This document shows positions 41,797 to 49,931 of a stretch of DNA of 64,000 bases, piece after piece. The notes under the pieces were generated by a model. That model had not been told where the DNA came from and ran no database searches. It saw only the letters and a program-made list of their open reading frames with translations. This DNA comes from DATKRB01 sp035532415 (lineage in GTDB: Bacteria > Actinomycetota > Acidimicrobiia > Acidimicrobiales > RAAP-2): positions 10,374 through 74,373 of the forward strand of contig DATKRB010000062.1 of NCBI GenBank assembly GCA_035532415.1, given 5' to 3'. Within the stretch, counting starts at the first letter, position 1, and each line of letters opens with the position of its first letter. The translations under genes and the position numbers were made by a program.

Positions 41797-42555
41797 CTAC
41801 CGCCCGGATGCGGCCGTCCTGGCGCAGGCGACCACCGTCGCGAGCGGGACCGGCCACGCGAACACCGCCCACGTGGCACCCGCCCGGGCCAACCCCGCCA
41901 GAAGGTGGGCGATCGCCTCGCCGTCACCCGCGTCGGCACCCGCCGGGGCCCCGCCGCTCGGCGGCCTGCCGCTCGACCGGCCGGCCTTCGGGACGGGACC
42001 GCCCCAGGTCACCTCCGATCGGCGAGCCTGCTCGGCGACGGCTGCCGGCGGGACATCCCAGAGGTTGACGGCCACCCCGGCCTCCTCGGCGACCAGCCTC
42101 GTCCCCCGGGACCCGCCGCCCACCCACACCTCGAGCCCACGGTCCCGAAGCGCCACGGCGCAGCGACCCAGCGCGGCCCGGCGCTCGTCCGCCGGGGCCG
42201 ACGGTACCCCGTAGGCCTCGTTCTCGGCGGCGCTCTGGCGGTCACCGGTCCCGAGACCGGCGATGACCCTGCCGGGAGCGAGGACCGACAGCGCGCCGAA
42301 CTCGGCCAACAGCACCCGGTCGGGCACCAGCCCGATCCGGGCCACCAGGGTTCCGACGTGCACCCGCTCCGTCCGCCGGGCGACCATCCCGAGGAGCGGG
42401 AATGGTGCCAGCGCCGGGCGCTCGGGTTGGCCCATCGGCCAGAGGTGGTCGTAGCAGAACACGCCGTCCACCCCGGCTTCCTCGGCTGCTGCCGCAACGG
42501 CCAGTGCCTCGCCGGGCGTGTCGCGGAAGCTCGGGAGGATCACGCCGGTCTTCAC
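41797..42555 (-). CDS. luciferase-like (probably F420-dependent) oxidoreductase
   Basis: A 252-residue short LLM-class protein: MKTGVILPSFRDTPGEALAV, GVDGVFCYDHLWPMGQPERP, RVHVGTLVARIGLVPDRV and RVIAGLGTGDRQSAAENEAYG are family landmarks for F420- or FMN-binding TIM barrels. It is shorter than the usual 300-340 residues and has a low-complexity insertion near residues 190-210. GTG start overlapping the ROK gene's stop (GTGA). Substrate unknown. Confidence 0.75.
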   Translation of the reverse strand: MKTGVILPSFRDTPGEALAVAAAAEEAGVDGVFCYDHLWPMGQPERPALAPFPLLGMVARRTERVHVGTLVARIGLVPDRVLLAEFGALSVLAPGRVIAGLGTGDRQSAAENEAYGVPSAPADERRAALGRCAVALRDRGLEVWVGGGSRGTRLVAEEAGVAVNLWDVPPAAVAEQARRSEVTWGGPVPKAGRSSGRPPSGGAPAGADAGDGEAIAHLLAGLARAGATWAVFAWPVPLATVVACARTAASGR

Positions 42556-43640
42556 GCCGGCAGCCCCCCGCCCGGTGCTGCCAGGGCGGCCCCGATCGCG
42601 CCGGCCCGCTCACCGAGCTCGGCCTCGACGATCTCGATCCGTGGCCGGGCCGTCCCTCCCTCCACCATTCCGGCGAAGGCCCGCCGGGTGGGAGCGAGCA
42701 GGACCTCCCCGGCCTGGGCCAATCCCCCGCCCACCACGATCCGGGACGGGTCGAGCAGGGCGGCGAGGTTGGCCAAGCCGAGCGCGACCCACCGCCCGAG
42801 CTCCTCCATCACCGACAGAGCCCCCTCGTCCCCCTGCCGGGCCGCTTCCGTCACGTGCTCCCCCCGGACGTCCCCGGGATCTCCCCCGGCCAGAGCCACC
42901 ACCCGGGCCAGGCTCCCGGCCCGGGCGGCCTCGCCGGCCAGGCGGCCCAGCGCCCCGCCCGACGCCAACCGCTCCCAGCAGCCGCGCCGGCCGCACGGGC
43001 ACGGCGGCCCGCTCGGATCGACCACCATGTGACCCACCTCGGCCGCGAAACCGGAGGATCCCGTGAGGACCCGACCACCGAGGACGACCCCTCCCCCGAT
43101 GCCGGTTCCGAGGGTGACCATCAACACGTTGTCGGCGCCCCTCGCCGCGCCGAGCCGATGCTCGGCCAACGTCGCGAGGTTGGTGTCGTTCTCGATGACC
43201 ACCACCGGAGGCGGGGTGGCGGGGGTGGTCGGGGCCAAGCGCCTCGCGAGGAGCCTCCGGAAGTCCGTCCCCCCGGCGGCGGGCAGGTTCGGGGCGAACC
43301 GCAGCACCCCGGACCGGTCGACCATGCCGGGCATCCCCACCCCGATCACCGGGGTGCCGCCTTCGGCGGGGACGCGTCCGGCGCCGCCGGTTCCCCCGGC
43401 CACCCGTCCGGCGACGGCGGCCACCACCTCGACGATCGCGTTGGCCACGTCCTCGCCGGTGGTTGCGACCGGTCCCGCGGGTCCCCCCGGCCGGGTCGGG
43501 GTCGGCACCCTCGCCTCGGCGACGACCAGGTCGTCCCGAAGGGCCACCCCGAGCACCTTGGTCCCGCCGACGTCCACCCCGAACACGATCTCGCCGGGTC
43601 CCCCGCCCGTCGGCGCCCCGCGAGGATCGCCGGAGGTCAC
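42552..43640 (-). CDS. ROK-family sugar kinase (glucokinase-like)
   Basis: The 362-residue protein has the ATP-binding loop VFGVDVGGTKVLGVAL, the catalytic Asp in VIENDTNLATLAEH, TLGTGIGGGVVLGGRVL, the glucose-binding EVGHMVV, and the zinc site PCPCGRRGCWERLASG. All kinase motifs are intact and there is no DNA-binding N-terminus, so it is an enzyme and not an ROK repressor. It probably phosphorylates glucose. GTG start overlaps the SRPBCC gene's stop (GTGA), forming the SRPBCC-ROK-LLM operon. Confidence 0.87.
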   Translation of the reverse strand: MTSGDPRGAPTGGGPGEIVFGVDVGGTKVLGVALRDDLVVAEARVPTPTRPGGPAGPVATTGEDVANAIVEVVAAVAGRVAGGTGGAGRVPAEGGTPVIGVGMPGMVDRSGVLRFAPNLPAAGGTDFRRLLARRLAPTTPATPPPVVVIENDTNLATLAEHRLGAARGADNVLMVTLGTGIGGGVVLGGRVLTGSSGFAAEVGHMVVDPSGPPCPCGRRGCWERLASGGALGRLAGEAARAGSLARVVALAGGDPGDVRGEHVTEAARQGDEGALSVMEELGRWVALGLANLAALLDPSRIVVGGGLAQAGEVLLAPTRRAFAGMVEGGTARPRIEIVEAELGERAGAIGAALAAPGGGLPA

Positions 43641-44104
43641 CCGATGGACTCGGCCCGTGCCTTCATGTCACGGAGTGCGGTGGACATGATCCGGCTCTGG
43701 GCCCGCAGCTTGATGAACCCGGGGATCGGCACCCGGAGCTCCACCTCCAAATGGTAGGTGACCTCGGTGCCGTCGTCGGCGCCGTCGAAGACGTAGCTCC
43801 CGTCGAGCTTGGTCGTGATGTCGCCCTTGGTGAGGCGCCAGGCGAAGATCCGCGGGGCCCCCGAATAGTCGTAGGTCAAGGTGTAGCTGGTGCTCCGTCC
43901 GAAGGCTGCAGCCCGAAAGGTGACCAAGGTCGGTCGTCCCTCGTCGTCGCGCTCGTGGACGGTGACTTCTTTGATGTCCTGAGCCCACTCGGGGTAGCGC
44001 TCGATCTCCGCGGCGACCGCGAAGCACCGCGCCGGGGATGCCGCTACCCTCATGCGCTCCGTGGCCTGATCCGCCACCGTCACCCTCCTGTCGGACCCGA
44101 TCAC
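43637..44104 (-). CDS. SRPBCC/START-like fold protein (cyclase/dehydrase type)
   Basis: The 155-residue protein contains MRVAASPARCFAVAAEIERYPEW-type sequence at residues 18-40, YDYSGAPRIFAWRLTKGD and EVTYHLEVELRVPIPGFI, the coenzyme Q-binding/polyketide cyclase pattern of Pfam Polyketide_cyc. These bind hydrophobic ligands. First gene of the operon with ROK and LLM. GTG start. Confidence 0.8.
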   Translation of the reverse strand: MIGSDRRVTVADQATERMRVAASPARCFAVAAEIERYPEWAQDIKEVTVHERDDEGRPTLVTFRAAAFGRSTSYTLTYDYSGAPRIFAWRLTKGDITTKLDGSYVFDGADDGTEVTYHLEVELRVPIPGFIKLRAQSRIMSTALRDMKARAESIG

Positions 44105-44150
44105 GGGCTTCTCCGCTCACACAAGGAACCGGGCACCTCGGTGAGTGCCG

Positions 44151-45296
44151 TCAGCCTGCCACTTCGGCGAGGGCCCGAGCCAGCCTAGGGGCGAGCCCGT
44201 CGTAGTCGAAGGATGCCAGCACGCGCTGCCGCCCCGCCTCCCCCATGCGTCGCCGGAGAGCGGGGTCGAGGAGCAGGCGGCGCAGGGTCAGGGCCACGTC
44301 GCCCGGGCGCTCGGGGTGGCGCACGAGCAGTCCGGTCACTGCGTCCTCAACGGCGTCGGCCGCCCCGCCGCTCCGGCCGGCCACCTGGGGGACCCCGGCC
44401 GAGGCGGCCTCGACGAAGACGATGCCGAACCCCTCCTGCTCGAGGCCGAACCACCGGTTTCGACAGGCCAGCGCGAACACGTCGGCAGCGCCCATCAACA
44501 GCCCCTTGTCCTCCTCCGACAGCCGGCCGAGCAACCGGACCGGAGCGCCCACGTCGGCGACGATCCTCCCGAGCCGGGCGGCATCGCGCCCGCTCCCACC
44601 GATCGCCACCGTCAGGTCGGGGATCGAGGGGGCGAGCAGGCCGGCCGCCTTCACCAGGACGTCCATGCCCTTGCGCGGCACCAGCCGGCTCACGCTCACG
44701 ACCAGCAGGCCGTCGACAGGGAGACCCAGACGCCGGCGCGCCTCGACGCGCCCGGGCGCGTCGAGGGGGAGGAACTGGGACGACTCGACGCCCGGAGGGA
44801 CGTCCACGACGGGAGGAAGCACCCCCCGGGCGGCGCGATCCGCCTCGGCCGCCGGGTACGGGCCGGCCGACACGACCAGAGCGGCGTGGCGCAACACGTG
44901 GGCCATCGCCTGGCGGCTGACCGGGAGGCGGCCGGGGACGGTGATCTCGGCGCCGTGGACGACCACCGCATAGGGCAGCCCGAGGTGAGGTCCGACGAGA
45001 CCGAGAGGGAGGACCGGGTCGAGCACCACCAACGAAGCCCCGACAGCGTCGGCGAGCCGCCGGATGCGCCGGACCGTCGATGGTGTCGGGAGGTAGAGGA
45101 TGCGCCCGCGGGTCCGCTCGATGCGGAAGCCTGCCGCGGCCTGTTCGGCGTCGAACGCCGCATGGTCGGGATGGGAGCTGGCCGTCAGGACGGCGAAGCT
45201 GTCGGGGTCGAGGCGTCGCCAGAGCTCCCAGAGGTACGACTGGATACCGCCCACCTTCGGGGGGAAGTCGTTGGTCACGAGCAAATGGCGGCTCAC
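44151..45296 (-). CDS. pimB: GT4 mannosyltransferase, PimB type
   Basis: The 381-residue glycosyltransferase begins LLVTNDFPPKVGGIQSYLWE, the characteristic N-terminus of PimB' (Mycobacterium Rv2188c), and carries VVVHGAEITVPGRLP, PGVESSQFLPLD, the GDP-sugar region VSVSRLVPRKGMDVLV, and the donor-site EEGFGIVFVEAASAGVPQV (EX7E). PimB' adds the second mannose to phosphatidylinositol monomannoside on the cytoplasmic membrane face. This points to actinobacterial PIM-type glycolipids. GTG start. Confidence 0.8.
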   Translation of the reverse strand: MSRHLLVTNDFPPKVGGIQSYLWELWRRLDPDSFAVLTASSHPDHAAFDAEQAAAGFRIERTRGRILYLPTPSTVRRIRRLADAVGASLVVLDPVLPLGLVGPHLGLPYAVVVHGAEITVPGRLPVSRQAMAHVLRHAALVVSAGPYPAAEADRAARGVLPPVVDVPPGVESSQFLPLDAPGRVEARRRLGLPVDGLLVVSVSRLVPRKGMDVLVKAAGLLAPSIPDLTVAIGGSGRDAARLGRIVADVGAPVRLLGRLSEEDKGLLMGAADVFALACRNRWFGLEQEGFGIVFVEAASAGVPQVAGRSGGAADAVEDAVTGLLVRHPERPGDVALTLRRLLLDPALRRRMGEAGRQRVLASFDYDGLAPRLARALAEVAG

Positions 45297-45329
45297 GCCG
45301 TTCGGCCCGGTCGGATCAGGCCGGCCCGA

Positions 45330-45545
45330 TCAGCCGGCCCGCTCCTCGAAGAGAAGGCTGGGCACGAGCCCCACCCGCTCGAGCAGCCGCATCGCCCGGG
45401 CCTCGTCGGCGTCGATGACCACCGCGTCTTCGGGGTCACGATCGAGCAGGAAGGTGACGACGCAGTCCTCACAGGCGTCGGTGTGTTGCATCGTGCACTG
45501 GTCACAGTCGATGGTGAGCGAAGGTGCGGGCGTCGACACTGGCAT
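45330..45545 (-). CDS. small Cys-rich conserved-type protein (71 aa)
   Basis: MPVSTPAPSLTIDCDQCTMQ followed by HTDACEDCVVTFLLDRD: four closely spaced cysteines that could bind zinc or an iron-sulfur cluster. The ATG at 45545 follows GGAAGGGG. It sits between pimB and the thioredoxin-fold gene. No function recognised. Confidence 0.7.
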   Translation of the reverse strand: MPVSTPAPSLTIDCDQCTMQHTDACEDCVVTFLLDRDPEDAVVIDADEARAMRLLERVGLVPSLLFEERAG

Positions 45546-45615
45546 GGGATTCCCCTTCCGGGCGATATGTCCTTGTTCTCCTTGTCGCTCACGATCCTGG
45601 CGGAAGGGTGTGACA

Positions 45616-46140
45616 TCAACGCTCGGGGGCTCGGAGCCTCGGGACCGCCGGGCCCCCGGCACCCGCACGGGCCCGGCGCACGTCGTCGGCGATCTGGGCA
45701 GGCCCCCAGGCGACACCCTCGGTCGCCACTCGCGAGCGATATCCGTCCACGAGCACGAAGAACGGCGGGCCATGAACCCGGTAGGCGCGATACGCCGCGT
45801 CGGACATGAGCAACGGGACGCCGTCGGTCGCCCGCCGCCGCAGCTCGGCCGATCCCTCGGAGTCGGGTCCGCGGGTCACCACCACGGGAACCACGTCGTC
45901 GATCTCCGGCCAACCACCCGCCGACTCCGAGAGGACCCGCCAGACCGCCTGGCACCCGTCGCAGCGCGAAGAGAGGAAGAGCAGGAGGGTCCAGCGCTCC
46001 ACGCCGGTGACGGCGACGGTCAGCTCCCGACCCGACAGGTCGACGCCGGCGAGGTCCGAGGTCGGCGTGGCCGGGGCGTCACGGTAGGTGGGGATCGCGA
46101 CGAGGTCGAGACCCGCCGGGTCGGGCCGGTGCTCGGTCAC
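45616..46140 (-). CDS. thioredoxin-fold protein with CDGC motif
   Basis: The 174-residue protein has LSGRELTVAVTGVERWTLLL and FLSSRCDGCQAVWRVLSES, a thioredoxin-type active site (CxxC as CDGC), then VPVVVTRGPDSEGSAEL and the cis-Pro region VHGPPFFVLVDGYRS. No signal peptide is seen. It may be a cytoplasmic disulfide reductase or a MauD/TlpA-like protein. GTG start at 46140 overlaps the stop of the zinc-ribbon gene (GTGA), so they are coupled. Confidence 0.75.
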   Translation of the reverse strand: MTEHRPDPAGLDLVAIPTYRDAPATPTSDLAGVDLSGRELTVAVTGVERWTLLLFLSSRCDGCQAVWRVLSESAGGWPEIDDVVPVVVTRGPDSEGSAELRRRATDGVPLLMSDAAYRAYRVHGPPFFVLVDGYRSRVATEGVAWGPAQIADDVRRARAGAGGPAVPRLRAPER

Positions 46141-46391
46141 CGACCCGAAGCGTGGGTGGCCGTGCCCGTCTGTTCGCCGGCGGGATCGGCACCGATCTCC
46201 TCCACCGCGTTCCCGTTGCCGCACCACCGGCACGAGACCTCCTCGAAGGTCTCGCTCAGGACGACCTCCTCCTCCACCTTCAATTCGCCACCCACCGAGT
46301 AGTGGTGGAAGGCGCGGGTCGTCCGGGTGGCCGTCACGTCGAACCGGGTCAGGTTGCCGCAGGCCGTGCAGCGGTAGCGAGGAGCCGTCAC
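46137..46391 (-). CDS. small double-zinc-ribbon protein
   Basis: The 84-residue protein starts with a GTG at 46391 and reads TAPRYRCTACGNLTRFDVTA, then SETFEEVSCRWCGNGNAVEE: two CxxC knuckles 40 residues apart that would form one zinc ribbon. Its stop overlaps the start of the thioredoxin-fold gene by four bases. Possibly a redox or nucleic-acid-linked accessory protein; role unknown. Confidence 0.7.
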   Translation of the reverse strand: MTAPRYRCTACGNLTRFDVTATRTTRAFHHYSVGGELKVEEEVVLSETFEEVSCRWCGNGNAVEEIGADPAGEQTGTATHASGR

Positions 46392-46426
46392 GGCCCCAAC
46401 GGTACTCGCGCGGGCTGCGGAGACCG

Positions 46427-47206
46427 TCAGAGGCGCCGGAGCAATTCCGTCTTCTTCGCCTCGAACTCGGTGGGGGTCACGATTCCTCGCCGGCGGAGGT
46501 CGTCGAGCTGAATGAGCTGCTCGGGAACCGACACCGAGGGCGATCCCGCCGGCGGAAGGTCCGGCGGGAGGATCGACCGCGCCGGGGGCGGGACGAGGCC
46601 GGTGGGCTCGATGCCGTGCGGTGGGGTCGGGGCCTCTGCGACCGGGACCGGGACCGGTCGGGGGGCGACCACCGCCGGAGCCGGGCCTCGCGCTCCGGGG
46701 GGCAGACCCGGGTCCCACGCCCCACCGCGCCCCAGCTCGTCGAGCCGATTGTTGATCACCCGCTGCAGGGCCTTGGGACGGCGCACGTCGTCCACGGCGA
46801 TCGCCTGGTTCTCCCCTTCCACCTCCACGACGAGCCGCCCGACCCCCACGAGCCGCTCGAGCGGGGTCTGGGTACTGTGGATCTCGGTGATCCGCTGAAG
46901 CCGGAGCTGTAGGAGGTCCCGGCCCAGGAGCCCCCTGCGCAGGACCATCCGTTGCGTGGTCACGATCAGGCTCATCCCCGCCCACCGGATCATCCGGCCC
47001 GCCAACCAGACGGCCGGGACGACCACCATCGCGGCAAGCACCCACCCGACCCCGACGGGGGCCCTGGGGAATTCGACCGCCACGGCGACGGCGACGGCGA
47101 GCGCCGCCAGGGTCAGGAACAGGGGGCCGAACACGAACACCCAGTGGGGCCGGAGATCGACCAGCACTTCCTCGCCGTCTGCAAGGAGATCGCGGGTGAT
47201 CGGCAC
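46427..47206 (-). CDS. membrane protein with bacterial PH (bPH2) domain and SHOCT tail
   Basis: The 259-residue protein has two membrane segments (about residues 24-45 and 52-72), then a PH-like domain with SLIVTTQRMVLRRGLLGRDL and LQRITEIHSTQTPLERLVGV, a Pro-rich linker, and a C-terminal SHOCT motif LIQLDDLRRRGIVTPTEFEA (…KKTELLRRL). SHOCT domains are oligomerisation helices. The bPH2 family acts at membranes in unknown roles. GTG start at 47206. Confidence 0.82.
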   Translation of the reverse strand: MPITRDLLADGEEVLVDLRPHWVFVFGPLFLTLAALAVAVAVAVEFPRAPVGVGWVLAAMVVVPAVWLAGRMIRWAGMSLIVTTQRMVLRRGLLGRDLLQLRLQRITEIHSTQTPLERLVGVGRLVVEVEGENQAIAVDDVRRPKALQRVINNRLDELGRGGAWDPGLPPGARGPAPAVVAPRPVPVPVAEAPTPPHGIEPTGLVPPPARSILPPDLPPAGSPSVSVPEQLIQLDDLRRRGIVTPTEFEAKKTELLRRL

Positions 47207-47374
47207 CCGGCCAGCGTACCGGCGGCCCGGCCCGGGAACGGGCAACCGGGCGCCGGGATCCCGTTCCGGTCCTGGCGCCCGCCCCTCGGCGTCGGGGCGT
47301 GAGAGGTTCGCGTCCGGGCGCGCACCATCTCCGGGCAGACTGAGCGGGCAACGTCGACACGCCGGGAGGACGAC

Positions 47375-47695
47375 ATGGCGATCACCGAGATCGAGCCGGA
47401 GGAATTGAAGGCCCGGCGCCGAGCGGGGGAGGACATCTTCCTCCTCGACGTGCGCGAGCCCGACGAGGTGGCCGAGTGGGCCTTCCCCGGTTCGGTCAAC
47501 ATCCCGTTGGGCCAGCTGGGAGCCAGGACGGGCGAGCTCCCGACCGACCGGCCGATCGTGGTGGCGTGCCGCTCGGGCGCGCGGTCGGCGAGCGCGACCG
47601 AGGCCCTCAGCCGTGGGGGTTGGTCCGCCCAGAACCTCGCCGGGGGTGCCATCGCCTGGGTGTCGACCGAAGAGGCGGGCCCGGGCTCCTCGTAG
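47375..47695 (+). CDS. single-domain rhodanese (sulfurtransferase)
   Basis: The 106-residue protein contains DIFLLDVREPDEVAEWAFPG, GSVNIPLGQL and the active-site loop VVACRSGARSASATEAL with the catalytic Cys. Single-domain rhodaneses carry sulfane sulfur as persulfide. Stand-alone gene, plus strand. Confidence 0.92.
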   Translation: MAITEIEPEELKARRRAGEDIFLLDVREPDEVAEWAFPGSVNIPLGQLGARTGELPTDRPIVVACRSGARSASATEALSRGGWSAQNLAGGAIAWVSTEEAGPGSS

Positions 47696-47770
47696 GGCCC
47701 GACACGCGGCAACCTCGATCGACGGGGCCCGACTGGCGTCCACCGGTACGCCAGATGCCAGACTGGTCCC

Positions 47771-47983
47771 ATGACTTCAGGTTGGAAGACGGTGCCCGTA
47801 GCGAGCCTCAAGCCCGGCGATCGCGTCCGCCACAGGTCGGGGACCGAGCTGACCGTCTCGAGGATCGACTCGGGCTTCCTCGGTCGCGAGGGTATGTCCG
47901 CGCTCATCGAGGACACATCCGAGCGGTGGTTGAAGGCCCCGGTACCAGACGACGGGGAGATCGAGCTCTGGTCCGAGGGCTGA
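47771..47983 (+). CDS. small hypothetical protein (70 aa)
   Basis: ATG at 47771; reads MTSGWKTVPVASLKPGDRVR then HRSGTELTVSRIDSGFLGRE. The strand pattern VSLKPGDRVRHRSGxELTVSRI is that of small SH3-like or Hint-like beta-barrels. It has no Cys or membrane segment. Function unknown. Confidence 0.6.
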   Translation: MTSGWKTVPVASLKPGDRVRHRSGTELTVSRIDSGFLGREGMSALIEDTSERWLKAPVPDDGEIELWSEG

Positions 47984-48070
47984 CCCGACCCGGCCGCGTC
48001 CCAGGTCGGGTGCGCGTCGGGTCCGCCTCGGAGGCGACTCACGTCAGCACCGCCTCGGGACGCGAGCGCC

Positions 48071-49099
48071 TCAGATGAGCTGTACCTGGGTCAGGAGCCT
48101 CACCGCTTCGGACCCGTCGCCGAGGTCGGCAACGGAGATGGCGTTCGGTTGAAGCTGGTCGAAGGGGGTCTCGGCCTGCGCGGTGGTCACCCCCGAGGCG
48201 ATCGGGTACTCGAAGCTGTCACCGCGGGCGATGATCTCCTGTGCCGCCTTGCTGGTGAGGAAAGCCAGGAACTTCTGCCCCTCGGCCTTGTGGTCGCTCG
48301 ACTTCATGATGCCCGCACCGGAGACGTCGAGCACGTAGCCGGCGTCGTGCGGGGCGAAGTAGGCGATGTCCGAATGGGTGCCGGCAGCGCCCACCTGGGC
48401 CCGCTGGCGGTACCAGTAGTACTGGTCGATGATCCCGATCGCCGCCTTGCCCTTGTTCACCTCGTCGGTGACCGTCTCGTTGTCGGGGTAGATGTGGGAG
48501 CTCCCGGCGTTCGCCTTCAGCCCTTCGAGCCACTTCAGCGCCGCGGCGTCCCCGTAGGTTCTCGCCACCGACGTCACGATCGGCTGAAAGTCGGTCTCCG
48601 CCGGTGCGATGGCCAACTTGCCCTTCCACTTCGGGTCGGCCAGCTGCATCACCGAGGTGGGGAGCTCGCTCGGCTTCAGCAGGGCCGTGTTGTACACCAG
48701 GACGCTGACCCGGGCCGAGACCCCGACCCAATCGCCCCGGGGCGAATCGAACTTGGCGGGGGTCCTCGCCAGCGTCGACCGGTCGACGGGGCTCAGCAGT
48801 CCCTTTCCCTGCAGGTGTTGCAGCGGTGGCGAGTTCTCGGTGAAGAGGACGTCGGCCGGCGAATTGGAGCCCTCGGTCACGATCTGGTCCGCGAGCACAT
48901 CCTCGTCGCCGCTCCGCACCTGCACGGCGATACCGGTCTTCTGCTCGAAGGCCGTCACGAGCGCCTCGGTCGTCTGCACGTGCTGGCCGCTGTAGAGCGT
49001 CAGCTGGCCGGCCGCCGAGGGCGAGCCACCGCACGCGGTCAGCGATGCACCCGCGACGGCCGCAGCCGCCAGCACCGCTCCGACTCGCCCGATCCTCAT
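48071..49099 (-). CDS. iron(III) ABC transporter substrate-binding lipoprotein
   Basis: The 342-residue protein has a signal peptide with lipobox ASLTACGGS (cleavage before Cys-23), then LTLYSGQHVQTTEALVTAFE, GSNSPADVLFTENSPPL and a Tyr-rich segment IIDQYYWYRQRAQ, the tyrosines of Fbp/FutA-type ferric-ion binders. It delivers Fe3+ to an ABC importer in the membrane; no permease or ATPase genes are in the window, so it is an orphan here. GCAGGAGG precedes the ATG. A DtxR-like iron box lies 135 bases upstream. Confidence 0.88.
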   Translation of the reverse strand: MRIGRVGAVLAAAAVAGASLTACGGSPSAAGQLTLYSGQHVQTTEALVTAFEQKTGIAVQVRSGDEDVLADQIVTEGSNSPADVLFTENSPPLQHLQGKGLLSPVDRSTLARTPAKFDSPRGDWVGVSARVSVLVYNTALLKPSELPTSVMQLADPKWKGKLAIAPAETDFQPIVTSVARTYGDAAALKWLEGLKANAGSSHIYPDNETVTDEVNKGKAAIGIIDQYYWYRQRAQVGAAGTHSDIAYFAPHDAGYVLDVSGAGIMKSSDHKAEGQKFLAFLTSKAAQEIIARGDSFEYPIASGVTTAQAETPFDQLQPNAISVADLGDGSEAVRLLTQVQLI

Positions 49100-49142
49100 C
49101 CCCCGAGACCTCCTGCCGGGGCCGAGCTGCCGGGCCCGACCC

Positions 49143-49229
49143 GCTCCGCTTGCCTGCTCCGCTTGCCTGCTCCGCTTGCCTGCTCCGCTTGCCTGCTCCG
49201 CTTGCCTGCTCCGCTTGCCTGCTCCGCTT
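49143..49229. repeat. 13-bp tandem repeat, 6 perfect copies plus a partial
   Basis: GCTCCGCTTGCCT is repeated six times without error (49143-49220) and once partly. It lies between the DtxR-like box and the ribosome site of the iron-binding lipoprotein gene, thus in its 5' leader. Confidence 0.95.
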
Positions 49230-49233
49230 AATA

Positions 49234-49252
49234 TAAGGCCAGCCTAACTTAT
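49234..49252 (-). promoter_or_regulatory. DtxR/IdeR-type iron box
   Basis: ATAAGTTAGGCTGGCCTTA on the minus strand matches the IdeR consensus TTAGGTTAGGCTAACCTAA at 14 of 19 positions, with the central TTAGGCT fully conserved. TATATT at 49235-49230 could serve as the -10 of the lipoprotein gene, so iron-loaded repressor would block it. Confidence 0.65.
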
Positions 49253-49337
49253 TTTCATTGGAGAGTGTAACTCCCTCCTCGTCGGGGCGGGGGACGGGGT
49301 GGGTCGATCCACCGGGCCCGGTCACTAAAGTGTCGCC

Positions 49338-49826
49338 GTGAACTCGGTACCCCTCGGCGACACGGTGACCGGGCAGCTGGTGCTCGGCTCGTTCACCGAT
49401 GTCGGACCCGACCCCGACGGCGCCCTTGCGCTCGGGGGCTGCGATGTCCTGGTCAGCCTCATTCAGGACGACGAGATCAAGATGCGCTACCCGGACTACG
49501 GGGACTGGCTCGCCGACGCCGGGGATCGGGTCATCCGCCTCCCCATCCCCGACTACGGCGTCACCGACGACGACAAGCTCATGGAGCTGGTGGGCCAGAT
49601 CGTGGGGATCGTGGGGCGGGGTACCTCGGTGCTGGTCCACTGCGGAGGCGGGATAGGGCGGGCCGGGGTGGTGGCCACCCTGGTGCTGGTATCCCTCGGG
49701 TGGGACCTTCCGGACGCCGCCGTGCACGTCAGGGCCAACCGGCCGGGAGCTGGTCCGGACAGTCCGGACCAGCTCGCGCAGCTCGAGCGGGTGGCCGAGA
49801 TCCTGACGCCCAGCCTGGGGGCCTGA
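49338..49826 (+). CDS. dual-specificity/tyrosine phosphatase-like protein
   Basis: The 162-residue protein has the phosphatase loop VLVHCGGGIGRAGVVATLVL (Cys and Arg of CX5R present) and an upstream general-acid region RLPIPDYGVTDDD. Family members dephosphorylate proteins or small phosphates in the cytoplasm. GTG start. It faces the iron-lipoprotein gene divergently, with the iron box between them. Confidence 0.85.
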   Translation: MNSVPLGDTVTGQLVLGSFTDVGPDPDGALALGGCDVLVSLIQDDEIKMRYPDYGDWLADAGDRVIRLPIPDYGVTDDDKLMELVGQIVGIVGRGTSVLVHCGGGIGRAGVVATLVLVSLGWDLPDAAVHVRANRPGAGPDSPDQLAQLERVAEILTPSLGA

Positions 49827-49873
49827 CCGGCCGGCAGTCCGGGTCGACCCTGACCGGCCGGCAGTCCGGATCG
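49822..49873. repeat. 25-bp direct repeat pair
   Basis: CCTGACCGGCCGGCAGTCCG and the following bases occur at 49822-49846 and again at 49849-49873 with one mismatch. An 8-bp GTCGCCGG repeat (three to four copies) follows at about 49900-49925. Between the phosphatase and coaE stops; each CCGGCCGG core could form a hairpin. Confidence 0.8.
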
Positions 49874-49931
49874 CCTGTGTCAGGCCGTGCGGGGCGCCGG
49901 GTCGCCGGGTCGCCGGGTCGCCGGGGCGGCC

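Noticed and set aside
39609..41939. Very long minus-strand open frame continuing upstream of the GGDEF/EAL gene to 41939
   Set aside because: Beyond about 39650 it is Arg/Pro/Gly-rich and runs antisense or out of frame with the PlsC and aminotransferase genes, which have clear motifs. Only the part from 39608 down is real.
49143..49229. CRISPR-like regular repeats
   Set aside because: The units are 13 bp and directly adjacent with no spacers, so this is a simple tandem repeat. No cas genes are in the window.
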